Assembly (NCBI RefSeq): GCF_014196715.1
Contig: NZ_JACIEF010000001.1
Location: 788,872-852,871 of the forward strand
Reading direction: 5' to 3'
DNA from: Pedobacter zeae
GTDB lineage: Bacteria; Bacteroidota; Bacteroidia; Sphingobacteriales; Sphingobacteriaceae
Length of the DNA: 64,000 nt
A model generated the notes under the pieces. That model did not search any database and was not told the DNA's origin. It saw only the letters and a list, made by a program, of their open reading frames with translations. How positions within the stretch are numbered: the first letter of the stretch is position 1; every line of letters begins with the position of its first letter. Positions 55,583-64,000 of this stretch are shown piece after piece. Made by a program: the position numbers and the translations under genes.

Positions 55583-57061
55583 ATGAATTATTTGAAAAAA
55601 GTAAATATTAAGGGGCCCCAGTCCATTTTAGTATTTATGATTTTATTAAACTTTTTTACTGCATCCTGCAAAAAGAAAGATAATGTTGAACCACAACTCA
55701 GTATTTCTTCATCCGAGATTGCCTTTCAGCCTGAAGGCGGCATCTCAAACGTAACGGTTGCCAGTAATGGTAAATGGAACACTAAAAACCCTGCAGACTC
55801 CTGGTTGCAGTTAAACCAGATGACAGGAAACGAGGGGAATACGGAATTGAAATTAACAGCAGCACCCAACACCACTGGTTTTTCCCGTTCTGTAATACTT
55901 ACCGTTACTTCAGACAATGGCCAGGCCCGGCGGCTTACCCTCTCGCAGGCCAGCCTGTTGTATCCATCGTATAACACATCGCCGAAGGCTCCTGACCAAA
56001 CGGGGATGAGCAGCAACGCGGTGCAATTGGCGGCTAAAATGAAATTAGGGTGGAATATCGGCAATACCATGGAAGCTCCCGGAGGCGAAAGCGGCTGGGG
56101 TAACCCACAGATTACTGAATCGTATGTTAAATTTTTAAAGCAGACTGGTTTTAATGCGGTAAGGCTTCCATGTTCATGGGATTGGTACCACTTAAGCGAC
56201 CGCTCAAAGGCAACAATAGATCCTGCGTGGCTTAACCGCGTTAAGGAAGTGGTTAAATATTGCGTTGATAATGATATGTATGTATTGCTCAACATCCACT
56301 GGGACGGTGGCTGGTTGGATCATAATATCAATGCGGCTAAAAAAGACTCGGTAAATGCCAAACAAAAAGCCTATTGGGAGCAGATTGCCACCACGATGAG
56401 AGATTTTGATGAGCATTTAATGTTTGCAAGTGCAAATGAGCCACCTGCCGAAAATGCAGAACAAATGGCGATACTGAACAGTTATCACCAAACTTTTATC
56501 AATGCGGTTCGCGCTACCGGGGGCAGAAACAGTTACCGTGTGCTGGTTGTACAAGGGCCTGGCACCGATCCTGATAAAACCAACAACTTAATGAACAGCC
56601 TGCCTACCGATCAGGTGCCTAACCGCTTAATGGTGGAAGTGCACAATTATACCCCCTCACAGTTTACCATTTTGGATAGTGATGCAAGTTGGGGCAAGAT
56701 GTTCTATTACTGGGGAAGCGGGCACCATTCTACCATCCAGCCCGACCGTAACGCTACCTGGGGCGAGGAGAGTGAACACATCCGGATATTCGGTCTGATG
56801 AAATCTAAATTTATAGATAAAGGAATCCCGGTAATATTGGGCGAATACGGTGCTTATAAAAGAGGGGGCAGCAGAAACGTTCCATCAGACCTGGCCGCAC
56901 ACAATGCTTCGGTAGATTACTGGAATAACTATGTAACCAAACAGGCTATTCAGTTTGGTTTAAAGCCTTTCTTCTGGGATACCGGTGGCGCTTTAGACCG
57001 CAGAAATAATACCGTGCGTGATCAAGGCACCATAAATGCCCTGATAACAGCAGGTAAGTAG
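55583..57061 (+). CDS. GH5 endo-glycanase lipoprotein with BACON domain
   Basis: This 492-aa lipoprotein has a lipobox Cys at about 29 (FFTASCKKK), a BACON domain at about 36-122 (FQPEGGISNVTVASNGKWN, VTSDNGQARRLTLSQ) and a GH5 catalytic domain from about 145. The acid/base is Glu286 in ASANEPPAEN and the nucleophile Glu421 in VILGEYGAY; KLGWNIGNTME is typical of subfamily 4. Expected activity is endo-beta-1,4-glucanase or xyloglucanase at the cell surface. Confidence 0.93.
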   Translation: MNYLKKVNIKGPQSILVFMILLNFFTASCKKKDNVEPQLSISSSEIAFQPEGGISNVTVASNGKWNTKNPADSWLQLNQMTGNEGNTELKLTAAPNTTGFSRSVILTVTSDNGQARRLTLSQASLLYPSYNTSPKAPDQTGMSSNAVQLAAKMKLGWNIGNTMEAPGGESGWGNPQITESYVKFLKQTGFNAVRLPCSWDWYHLSDRSKATIDPAWLNRVKEVVKYCVDNDMYVLLNIHWDGGWLDHNINAAKKDSVNAKQKAYWEQIATTMRDFDEHLMFASANEPPAENAEQMAILNSYHQTFINAVRATGGRNSYRVLVVQGPGTDPDKTNNLMNSLPTDQVPNRLMVEVHNYTPSQFTILDSDASWGKMFYYWGSGHHSTIQPDRNATWGEESEHIRIFGLMKSKFIDKGIPVILGEYGAYKRGGSRNVPSDLAAHNASVDYWNNYVTKQAIQFGLKPFFWDTGGALDRRNNTVRDQGTINALITAGK

Positions 57062-57222
57062 AAATAGTATTACACTGTAAATTAAGCCCGAAAGGTTAGG
57101 TACTTAATCGGGTAAAGTTTAAAAAAAATAAATTTTCTGGAGATATGGAAGCTCAGCTACTGTTGAAAATCAGGACGTTGAGCTTCCGGCTTCAAGGAAA
57201 TACCATACACACCAACACACAA

Positions 57223-58815
57223 ATGCAAAAAAATATTTGGTTACTGGTCTTTTTACTTTTTTCTTTTTCGGGGAGGTTAACCGCCCAGGATTCTAAAAAA
57301 AAGAGGCCAATTATTCAGGAACGGATCATAAATGCCGATTTCGGCCAGGCGGCCGGCAAATTAAACACCATGTTTAAGGAGTGCGTGGGTGCAGGCCGCG
57401 CAAATGAAGGCCTTCGGGCCGATTGGCAGCAACAGCTTGCCTATGTTAAAAAAGAGTGCGGTTTTAGGTACATCCGTATGCACGGCCTCTTAACCGACGA
57501 TATGGCGGTATATACCGAAGATAACAAAGGCAATCCGCAATACAACTATATGTATGTAGACGTTTTATTCGATTTTTTGCATAGCATCGGTATCAAACCT
57601 TTTGTTGAACTTGGCTTTATGCCCGGAAGGCTTGCCAGTGGCAACACCACCATATTCTGGTGGAGAGGGAATGTAACCCCACCAAAAGATTATGAGAAAT
57701 GGGCCGGCCTGGTAAAAAACCTTACCGAACATTTTACTGAACGCTACGGTGCAGATGAGGTGAAAACCTGGTATTTCGAGGTGTGGAATGAACCCAACCT
57801 TTCTCCCGGATTCTGGACCGGAACACAGGAAGATTATTTTAAATTATACAAATATGCTGCCCAGGCAGTTAAAAGTGTAAATAAAGCCTATCGTGTTGGC
57901 GGCCCGGGGACGGCAGGTGCAGCCTGGGAGCCTGAAATGATCGAATATTGCCATAAAAACAACGTGCCCATAGATTTCATCAGCACCCATGCCTATGGTG
58001 TAGGGCAAGGCTTCCTGGATGAATACGGACAGGGAGGTACTGTACTCGATAAAAATCCGATGAGCGTGAGCAAAGAGGTACTGCAATCCAGGAAAGAGAT
58101 CGCAGAATCGGCAATGCCCAATTTGGAGTTGCATTATACCGAGTGGAGTTCATCGTACACACCAGCCGATGCTATTCATGATAGCTACCACAGCGCGGCA
58201 TACGTATTGCAAAAACTGAAGCAGGTTGGCAATGCCGCCAATTCCATGTCTTACTGGGTTTTTACAGATATTTTTGAGGAACCCGGACCGCGTTATACCC
58301 CGTTTCATGGCGGTTTCGGAATGCTAAATACCCAGGGCATTAACAAACCGGTATTCTATTCCTACCAGTTTTTAAACCGTTTAGGGGATATCGAACTGGT
58401 CAATAAAGATCAGGCTTCGTGGCTCTGCAAAGATTCATCAGGAAACCTGCAGGCACTTGTTTGGGATTATACCTACACGCTGCCCGATTCAACCAATAAT
58501 CAACAATATTATAACCGTGATCTCCCGTCAAAACCGAAAGGGAAACTGAAGATCAATATTGCGAATGTGCCTGATGGTAATTATGCGCTGGAAATGTACA
58601 AGGTAGGTTACCGGGATAACGATGCCTATTCAACCTATCTTTCCATTGGAAAACCCTCGCAACTTTCGAAACAGCAGGTAGAACAAATAAAAAGACAGAA
58701 TGATGGTTCGCCGTTTTCTAAAGAAATCATCACGATAAAAGATGGACATGCTTTTTCGAAAGCATTGGATCTTCGTGAAAATGATGTGTTTTTCCTCAAT
58801 ATGATCAAGCTTTAA
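57223..58815 (+). CDS. GH39-like glycoside hydrolase (beta-xylosidase type)
   Basis: The preferred start is the ATG at 57223, which begins a signal peptide (WLLVFLLFSFSGRLTAQ); an in-frame ATG at 57145 adds 26 residues of poor quality. The 530-aa protein has the GH39 pattern: ADWQQQLAYVKKECGFRYIR, acid/base Glu190 in EVWNEPNLSPGF and likely nucleophile Glu307 in HYTEWSSSY. A C-terminal beta domain follows. Beta-xylosidase activity is the commonest in the family, but the substrate is not certain. Confidence 0.88.
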   Translation: MQKNIWLLVFLLFSFSGRLTAQDSKKKRPIIQERIINADFGQAAGKLNTMFKECVGAGRANEGLRADWQQQLAYVKKECGFRYIRMHGLLTDDMAVYTEDNKGNPQYNYMYVDVLFDFLHSIGIKPFVELGFMPGRLASGNTTIFWWRGNVTPPKDYEKWAGLVKNLTEHFTERYGADEVKTWYFEVWNEPNLSPGFWTGTQEDYFKLYKYAAQAVKSVNKAYRVGGPGTAGAAWEPEMIEYCHKNNVPIDFISTHAYGVGQGFLDEYGQGGTVLDKNPMSVSKEVLQSRKEIAESAMPNLELHYTEWSSSYTPADAIHDSYHSAAYVLQKLKQVGNAANSMSYWVFTDIFEEPGPRYTPFHGGFGMLNTQGINKPVFYSYQFLNRLGDIELVNKDQASWLCKDSSGNLQALVWDYTYTLPDSTNNQQYYNRDLPSKPKGKLKINIANVPDGNYALEMYKVGYRDNDAYSTYLSIGKPSQLSKQQVEQIKRQNDGSPFSKEIITIKDGHAFSKALDLRENDVFFLNMIKL

Positions 58816-58827
58816 ACCGGAAAATCC

Positions 58828-60792
58828 ATGAAAAAAATAATGAGGATATTTATACTCAGATTGTTTACATTTTTTGCACTGTTCTTTTCCGTTCAGTTTC
58901 AGGGTTATGCCCAGGTTACCTTAGCAAAGGTGTTTGGCGATAACATGGTATTACAGAGAGGGATTAAAATTCCGGTCTGGGGAAAATCGGTACCCGGAGT
59001 ACACATTAATGTAACCTTAGGAGAAATCAGGGTGAAGGCCATTGCAAACAGACAAGGAGAATGGAAAGTGTTTTTTCCTGCCTTTAAGGCCGGCGGGCCA
59101 TATACACTTAGCATTTCTGAATCAGGAAGGCCGGGATCGGGAGTCGAACTACAGGGAATACTTATTGGTGATGTTTGGCTGGCTTCGGGGCAATCCAATA
59201 TGGAGTGGTCTGTACAGCAGGCAAAAGATGCTGTTAATGAAATTGCCAAAGCAGATTTTCCAAAAATACGTTTATTTCAAGTCGAACATGTTAAGAAATT
59301 AAGCCCTCAACAGGATGTGGCAGGTGGAAAATGGAAAATTTGTAACCCTGAAAATGTGGCTCAGTTCTCGGCAGTAGCTTATTTTTTTGCAAAAAAAATA
59401 CACATAGACCAGGGTGTTCCGATAGGCATTATACAAAGTACCTGGGGTGGAACACCGGTCGAAGCCTGGACAAGCCGAGAAAAATTGCTTTCTTCTCCAA
59501 TTACCAAAGCGAAAACAGTGGCCAATGATACGCTGGCTGAGCGGCATTTTGTAAAAGATAGCCTCGACCAGGCACGTTCATGGGATATTCTTTATCATCC
59601 CTATCAAAATGCCGATAAAATAATTCCGCAACCCCATTACAACGATTCAGGGTGGCCGGTTATCGAAATGCCTAAATTGATCAAAGATTTTGGGATCGGG
59701 CCTTATGAAGGAATGATTTGGATGCGTAAAAAGATCATTTTACCGGAAGCTTTTTCAAAGGCCGACCTGACACTTTACATTGGTAGGCCAGATGTAAATT
59801 ATTCTCTTTATTTAAACGGTACTGAAATTTGTAAAACAGTATGGAACACCAACCCTGGTCAGCACTATACCATTCCTGCCAAAATCCTGAAAAAAGGGGA
59901 GAATACGGTTACGCTAAGGTTGGCCATGTTATGGGGAATTGGTGGATTAAACCCACCAGCAGATGAAATGTATATCACAAATGGTAAGGCAAGAATATCA
60001 TTGGCCGGTACCTGGAAATATCAAAAAGATTTAGAGCCGGCTATGGCCAAAAACCGCAATTACCAATATTATCCTTCACTACTTTTCAATTCGATGATCA
60101 ACCCGCTTGTTCCATACGGAATTAAAGGATTTTTATGGTACCAGGGTGAAGCGAACGATACTGCGGCCTACAATTACCGTAAGTTATTTCCAATGTTGAT
60201 TAAAGATTGGCGCGAACGCTGGAAACAGGGAGATTTACCCTTTCTGTATGTGCAGTTGCCAAATTTTAAACAAACACAGCCCTTACCTTCCGAAAGTGAA
60301 TGGGCCGAGCTGAGAGAAGCCCAGGCGCTAGCTTTATCGCTGCCCAACACCGCCATGGCCTGTACCATCGATATCGGGGAGGCTGATAATATCCACCCGG
60401 GCAATAAACAGGAGGTTGGACGCAGGCTTGCCCTTGCTGCGGATCAACTCGTGTATAAACAGGATAATATAGCTTCAGGACCATCACTGAAAAGTTTTTC
60501 GAAGAATGGAAGCCGTATGCGTATCCGTTTTACAGATACGGGTGGTGGGTTAAAATCAAAAGATGCCAAGGCATTAACCGGTTTTGCCATTGCAGGGAAA
60601 GATAGACATTTTCATTGGGCCGAGGCCAAAATAGAAGGGAATGAAGTGGTGGTTTACAGTGAAAAAGTACCCCAGCCGGTAGCTGTACGTTACGCCTGGG
60701 CCGATCATCCGTTATGCAATTTAGTGAATTCGGAGGGCTTGCCTGCCAATCCTTTCAGAACTGACAATTGGAAAGGGATTACTCAGAAATAG
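58828..60792 (+). CDS. Sialate-O-acetylesterase-like carbohydrate esterase
   Basis: This 654-aa exported protein (signal peptide ending at GYAQ) has the SGNH esterase block LASGQSNMEWSV with the nucleophile Ser, STWGGTPVEAW and a late DxxH-type motif in DNIHPGNKQEVG. A jelly-roll insertion (about 270-400) splits the domain, as in the larger bacterial enzymes of this group. In plant-glycan loci such enzymes remove acetyl groups from hemicelluloses rather than from sialic acid. It follows the GH39-like gene after 12 bases. Confidence 0.9.
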   Translation: MKKIMRIFILRLFTFFALFFSVQFQGYAQVTLAKVFGDNMVLQRGIKIPVWGKSVPGVHINVTLGEIRVKAIANRQGEWKVFFPAFKAGGPYTLSISESGRPGSGVELQGILIGDVWLASGQSNMEWSVQQAKDAVNEIAKADFPKIRLFQVEHVKKLSPQQDVAGGKWKICNPENVAQFSAVAYFFAKKIHIDQGVPIGIIQSTWGGTPVEAWTSREKLLSSPITKAKTVANDTLAERHFVKDSLDQARSWDILYHPYQNADKIIPQPHYNDSGWPVIEMPKLIKDFGIGPYEGMIWMRKKIILPEAFSKADLTLYIGRPDVNYSLYLNGTEICKTVWNTNPGQHYTIPAKILKKGENTVTLRLAMLWGIGGLNPPADEMYITNGKARISLAGTWKYQKDLEPAMAKNRNYQYYPSLLFNSMINPLVPYGIKGFLWYQGEANDTAAYNYRKLFPMLIKDWRERWKQGDLPFLYVQLPNFKQTQPLPSESEWAELREAQALALSLPNTAMACTIDIGEADNIHPGNKQEVGRRLALAADQLVYKQDNIASGPSLKSFSKNGSRMRIRFTDTGGGLKSKDAKALTGFAIAGKDRHFHWAEAKIEGNEVVVYSEKVPQPVAVRYAWADHPLCNLVNSEGLPANPFRTDNWKGITQK

Positions 60793-60907
60793 TTACCCGG
60801 ATTGGATGTTAAATGAAATTGGCTAACGATTTAAGACTGCAGACTATATTGATAATATAGAGAAGTAAAGGATTTAAATACTTAATAAATAAATACTTAT
60901 TGAAATA

Positions 60908-63334
60908 ATGACCACCGCTGTAAAGAAAATATTGATATCCTTTGTGCTTTTAATGTACTGTACGTTACTACATGCGCAGCATACACCTGGTACTGAACGT
61001 AAACAATTGTTTGATTTTAACTGGAAATTTAACCAGGCAGATAATACCAAAGCCCAATCGCGTGATTTTGACGACAGGGACTGGCGCAGCCTGGATTTGC
61101 CTCACGATTGGAGCATTGAAGGAAAAATAAACCCTAAAAACCCAACCGGAGGTGGCGGCGGGTATTTTCCTGCTGGAATTGGCTGGTACAGGAAAACTTT
61201 TAAAGCCCCTGCTGATTGGAAAGGCAAAAAGATTTCCGTTTATTTTGAAGGGGTTTATATGAATGCCGAGGTTTTTATTAATGGAAAATCGCTTGGGATA
61301 TATCCTTACGGCTATTCATCATTCAGTCATGATCTTTCACCTTATCTGGATTTCGGTCGCGAAAACCTAATCGCAGTGCGCGTAGACAATTCGCAGCAAA
61401 TGAACAGCAGGTGGTACAGTGGTTCGGGGATTTACCGCCATGTTTGGCTAACGGTTACCAATGCAGTGCATATTGCCAACTGGGGAGTTTCCATTACAAG
61501 CCCTGAGGTGTCTGCAAAAAAAGCAACCGTTCTGGTGAAAACCTTGGTGAAAAACGAAACCGGCCAGGCTCAAAGTCTCGTCGTAAATACACGGTTATGG
61601 GGTACAACGGCTAAAAATGCAGGCAATGGTCAAATCAAGGTTAATCTGGCCGCCAATAGCGAGAAAGAGATTGCACAAACAATTACTGTTGCCAATCCTT
61701 CGTTATGGACACCTGAAACACCCCATTTATACAAGGCAGAAATAGAGATTACAGGAAATAAAAATGTAATCGATAAAACGGTAACCAGCTTTGGTATCCG
61801 TTCTATAAAATTCACCCCCGAAAACGGATTCCAGCTTAATGGGAAAACAGTAAAGCTGAATGGCGGATGCGTGCACCACGATAATGGCTGCCTGGGTGCA
61901 GCCGCTTTCGACAGGGCCGAGGAGCGTAAAGTTGAACTGCTTAAAAAGGCCGGATTTAACGCCGTAAGAACTTCCCATAATCCGCCTTCAGAAGCTTTTT
62001 TAGCTGCATGCGACAGGTTAGGCCTCCTGGTGATCGATGAATCATTTGATTGCTGGAAAGTTGGAAAAAACAAACAGGATTATGCAAAATATTTTAACGA
62101 ATGGTGGCAACGCGATTTAGACGCAATGGTTTTGCGCGATCGCAATCACCCTTCTATTATCATGTGGAGCATTGGCAACGAAATTGTGGAAAGAGGTACT
62201 CCCGGGGCAGTAGAAACAGCAAAAATGCTGGCTGATGCCATTAAAAAAATAGATACTACACGTCCGGTTACCTCAGCCATTGTAGACAATGGAAAAGATT
62301 GGACCTTAATGGATTCATTAATGGCCACGCACGATGTGACCGGTTACAACTATCATTTATCGACCGCGCCTGCCGATCATAAACGGGTACCGTCGCGGAT
62401 CATTTTCCAATCAGAGTCGTATCCTAAAGATGCGTTTTTAAATTGGCAGCTGGTTAAAAACAATCCGTTTGTAATTGGCGATTTTGTTTGGACCGCCATA
62501 GATTACCTGGGAGAATCGGGAATAGGCCGGTGGTATTATTCGGGTGATGTGCCGGGAGAACACTGGGAAAATGATTTTTTCCCATGGCATGGTGCCTATT
62601 GTGGTGATGTTGACCTTTTGGGATGGAGGAAGCCAATTTCGCATTACCGCAACCTGCTGTACAATAATACCGAAAAATTGTATATGGCGGTTCGCGAACC
62701 TAAACCCGAGCCGCTCGAAATTAAAACAACCTGGTGGGCCGTGTGGCCAACCTGGGAAAGCTGGAACTGGCCCGGCTATGAAGGGAAAAATATAGAGGTA
62801 GAAGTATATTCGAAATACAAAAAAGTAAGGCTCTACCTGGACAATAAATTGCTGGGAGAAAAACCCACCGGGCTTGAACAGGAGTTTAAAGCTACCTTTC
62901 CGGTTCCATATGCTCCGGGAACACTTAAAGCCGTTGGTATAGAAAACGATAAGGAAGCAGAATCGTTTGTGCTGCAAACTGGCGGAGCTGCCGCGCAGCT
63001 TAAATTATCTGCCGACCGCAAAGAACTATTATCAAACGGACAGGATCTAGCCTATATAACCATCGAAATAACAGATAAAAACGGGATCACTCAACCCAAT
63101 GCCGGAAATCGCCTGGAATTTAAAATCGAAGGACAGGGTGTTATTGCCGGAATAGATAATGCGGATATTAAAGATGTTGATCAGTACACCGGTAACTCGC
63201 GCAAGGCATGGCATGGACGGGCATTGGTTGTAATCAAAAGCACGCATAACGCAGGTGAAATTAAGCTTACAGTTACATCAAGTGGGCTGGAACAGAAAAG
63301 CATCACCATTAAATCAATACAAAGTAACTTATAA
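60908..63334 (+). CDS. GH2 beta-galactosidase-like glycosidase
   Basis: This 808-aa exported enzyme has a signal peptide (ending at LHAQ), the sugar-binding domain (DWRSLDLPHDWSIEG, GWYRKTFKAP), the Ig-like domain and the catalytic barrel (NGKTVKLNGGCVHHDNG). Acid/base is Glu425 in SIGNEIVERG and likely nucleophile Glu503 in FQSESYPKDAF. The C-terminal part contains a DUF4982-like and an Ig-like domain. It probably removes terminal beta-galactosyl residues from oligosaccharides in the periplasm. Confidence 0.92.
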   Translation: MTTAVKKILISFVLLMYCTLLHAQHTPGTERKQLFDFNWKFNQADNTKAQSRDFDDRDWRSLDLPHDWSIEGKINPKNPTGGGGGYFPAGIGWYRKTFKAPADWKGKKISVYFEGVYMNAEVFINGKSLGIYPYGYSSFSHDLSPYLDFGRENLIAVRVDNSQQMNSRWYSGSGIYRHVWLTVTNAVHIANWGVSITSPEVSAKKATVLVKTLVKNETGQAQSLVVNTRLWGTTAKNAGNGQIKVNLAANSEKEIAQTITVANPSLWTPETPHLYKAEIEITGNKNVIDKTVTSFGIRSIKFTPENGFQLNGKTVKLNGGCVHHDNGCLGAAAFDRAEERKVELLKKAGFNAVRTSHNPPSEAFLAACDRLGLLVIDESFDCWKVGKNKQDYAKYFNEWWQRDLDAMVLRDRNHPSIIMWSIGNEIVERGTPGAVETAKMLADAIKKIDTTRPVTSAIVDNGKDWTLMDSLMATHDVTGYNYHLSTAPADHKRVPSRIIFQSESYPKDAFLNWQLVKNNPFVIGDFVWTAIDYLGESGIGRWYYSGDVPGEHWENDFFPWHGAYCGDVDLLGWRKPISHYRNLLYNNTEKLYMAVREPKPEPLEIKTTWWAVWPTWESWNWPGYEGKNIEVEVYSKYKKVRLYLDNKLLGEKPTGLEQEFKATFPVPYAPGTLKAVGIENDKEAESFVLQTGGAAAQLKLSADRKELLSNGQDLAYITIEITDKNGITQPNAGNRLEFKIEGQGVIAGIDNADIKDVDQYTGNSRKAWHGRALVVIKSTHNAGEIKLTVTSSGLEQKSITIKSIQSNL

Positions 63335-63349
63335 CTATTAATATCACTA

Positions 63350-64000
63350 ATGAATAAATTCTTTTTTCGGGTTATCATTTTTACGGTCTTATGGCCTGCT
63401 CTGGTAAATGCCCAACTATTGCATCTTAAATCTCCTGATGGGAAAATCGATATGGCTCTGGAGAACGGAGCGAAAATGTTATGGTCGGTAAAATATGAAG
63501 GTACAGAGGTTGTTGTCCCTTCAGTTATTTCTCTAACACTGGGCAACGGGCTGGTTTTAGGAAATCATGCAAAAGTTAACAGCATTAAAAAAGCAAGTGT
63601 TAATACCGTTTTTAATACCCCTGTTTATAAAAAGAAATCGGTTATTGACGAGTATAACCAGCTAACCATAAACTTTAAAGGCGATTTTGGTTTGATTTTA
63701 AGGGCTTATAACGATGGGGTGGCCTATCGTTTTTTTACCAGGAAAAAAGGAGAAATTATTGTTGAGCGCGAAGAAGCTAATTTTAACTTCAGTAAAGATC
63801 ATAAAGCTTTTATTCCTTACGTACGCGATTTAAGGGAAAATAACCAATACATATCTGCTTTCGAATCTACCTACGATGAAATCCCGCTTTCGAAAATGGT
63901 AAAAGATTCGCTGGCCATTTCTCCGCTTCTTGTTGACTTGGAAAATGGAAAAAAAGCAGCTATTGTAGAAGCCGAACTGGTTGATTATCCGGGTATGTTC
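63350..64000 (+). CDS. GH97 glycoside hydrolase, N-terminal part only
   Basis: Only the first 217 residues are present; the gene continues past the right edge. A signal peptide (VIIFTVLWPALVNAQ) and the N-terminal super-sandwich domain of GH97 are visible: HLKSPDGKIDMALENG, GLILRAYNDGVAYRFFT and AFIPYVRDLREN. The catalytic barrel is not in the window, so retaining (alpha-galactosidase) and inverting (alpha-glucosidase) members cannot be told apart. It starts 16 bases after the GH2 gene. Confidence 0.85.
   Translation, partial: MNKFFFRVIIFTVLWPALVNAQLLHLKSPDGKIDMALENGAKMLWSVKYEGTEVVVPSVISLTLGNGLVLGNHAKVNSIKKASVNTVFNTPVYKKKSVIDEYNQLTINFKGDFGLILRAYNDGVAYRFFTRKKGEIIVEREEANFNFSKDHKAFIPYVRDLRENNQYISAFESTYDEIPLSKMVKDSLAISPLLVDLENGKKAAIVEAELVDYPGMF

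Noticed and set aside
55726..56295. 189-codon minus-strand ORF inside the GH5 gene
   Set aside because: It is a shadow of a well-supported gene with intact catalytic motifs.
1..64000. CRISPR arrays, tRNA or rRNA genes, transposases
   Set aside because: No regular repeat-spacer series, tRNA cloverleaf, rRNA segment or transposase motif was seen when reading the window.

Overview
The window looks like chromosomal DNA from a Bacteroidetes bacterium of the family Sphingobacteriaceae, most like Pedobacter. The evidence is a SusC/SusD polysaccharide locus, GLPGLI and carboxypeptidase-like/TonB outer-membrane proteins, LytTR two-component pairs, many AraC regulators, AT-rich leaders without Shine-Dalgarno sequences, and TAnnTTTG-type -7 promoter elements. 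I found no rRNA, tRNA, CRISPR array or transposase.

Layout. (1) 0.2-5.2 kb: a peptide-export operon with a Cys-rich double-glycine-leader peptide, a TlpA-like thioredoxin, a C39-peptidase ABC exporter and an HlyD adaptor. (2) 5.9-32.5 kb: an ordinary accessory stretch of regulators (AraC x3, HxlR, Crp, XRE, LuxR- and LytTR-type two-component pairs), oxidoreductases (two atypical SDRs, an ALDH, a quinone oxidoreductase, an NmrA protein), secreted hypothetical proteins, a metallopeptidase and two serine hydrolases. Three genes here are broken: a PAS histidine kinase and a Crp regulator by single-base frameshifts, and an alpha/beta hydrolase by a stop codon plus loss of its 3' part. (3) 33-47.4 kb: an island built around a grasp-with-spasm ribosomal peptide system. 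It holds an orphan response regulator, a GLPGLI protein, an outer-membrane barrel, a cytoplasmic-type DUF6624 protein, a 47-aa precursor (too short for ordinary gene calling), the ATP-grasp maturase GwsG, an uncharacterised 62-aa coupled ORF, the SPASM protein GwsS, a second C39-peptidase exporter, a short HlyD protein, an exported DUF6624 paralogue and a LytTR two-component pair. (4) 48.9-64 kb: a polysaccharide utilisation locus (SusC, SusD, surface glycan-binding protein, GH5 with BACON domain, GH39-like, sialate-O-acetylesterase-like, GH2, GH97 cut by the window end). Enzyme content suggests an acetylated plant beta-1,4-glycan such as a hemicellulose.

How it fits together. In both peptide loci the precursor gene is followed by a short GC-rich hairpin before the processing and export genes, a layout that would give more precursor than enzyme transcript. 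GwsG is expected to install side-chain ester or amide links in the precursor core, GwsS (which lacks the radical-SAM cluster motif) to assist, and the C39 exporter with HlyD to cut after Gly-Gly and export. The 62-aa ORF and the DUF6624 pair, one protein apparently cytoplasmic and one exported, are the least explained parts and the best candidates for undescribed components. In the PUL, SusC/SusD and the glycan-binding lipoprotein would capture and import oligosaccharides that the hydrolases release and trim.
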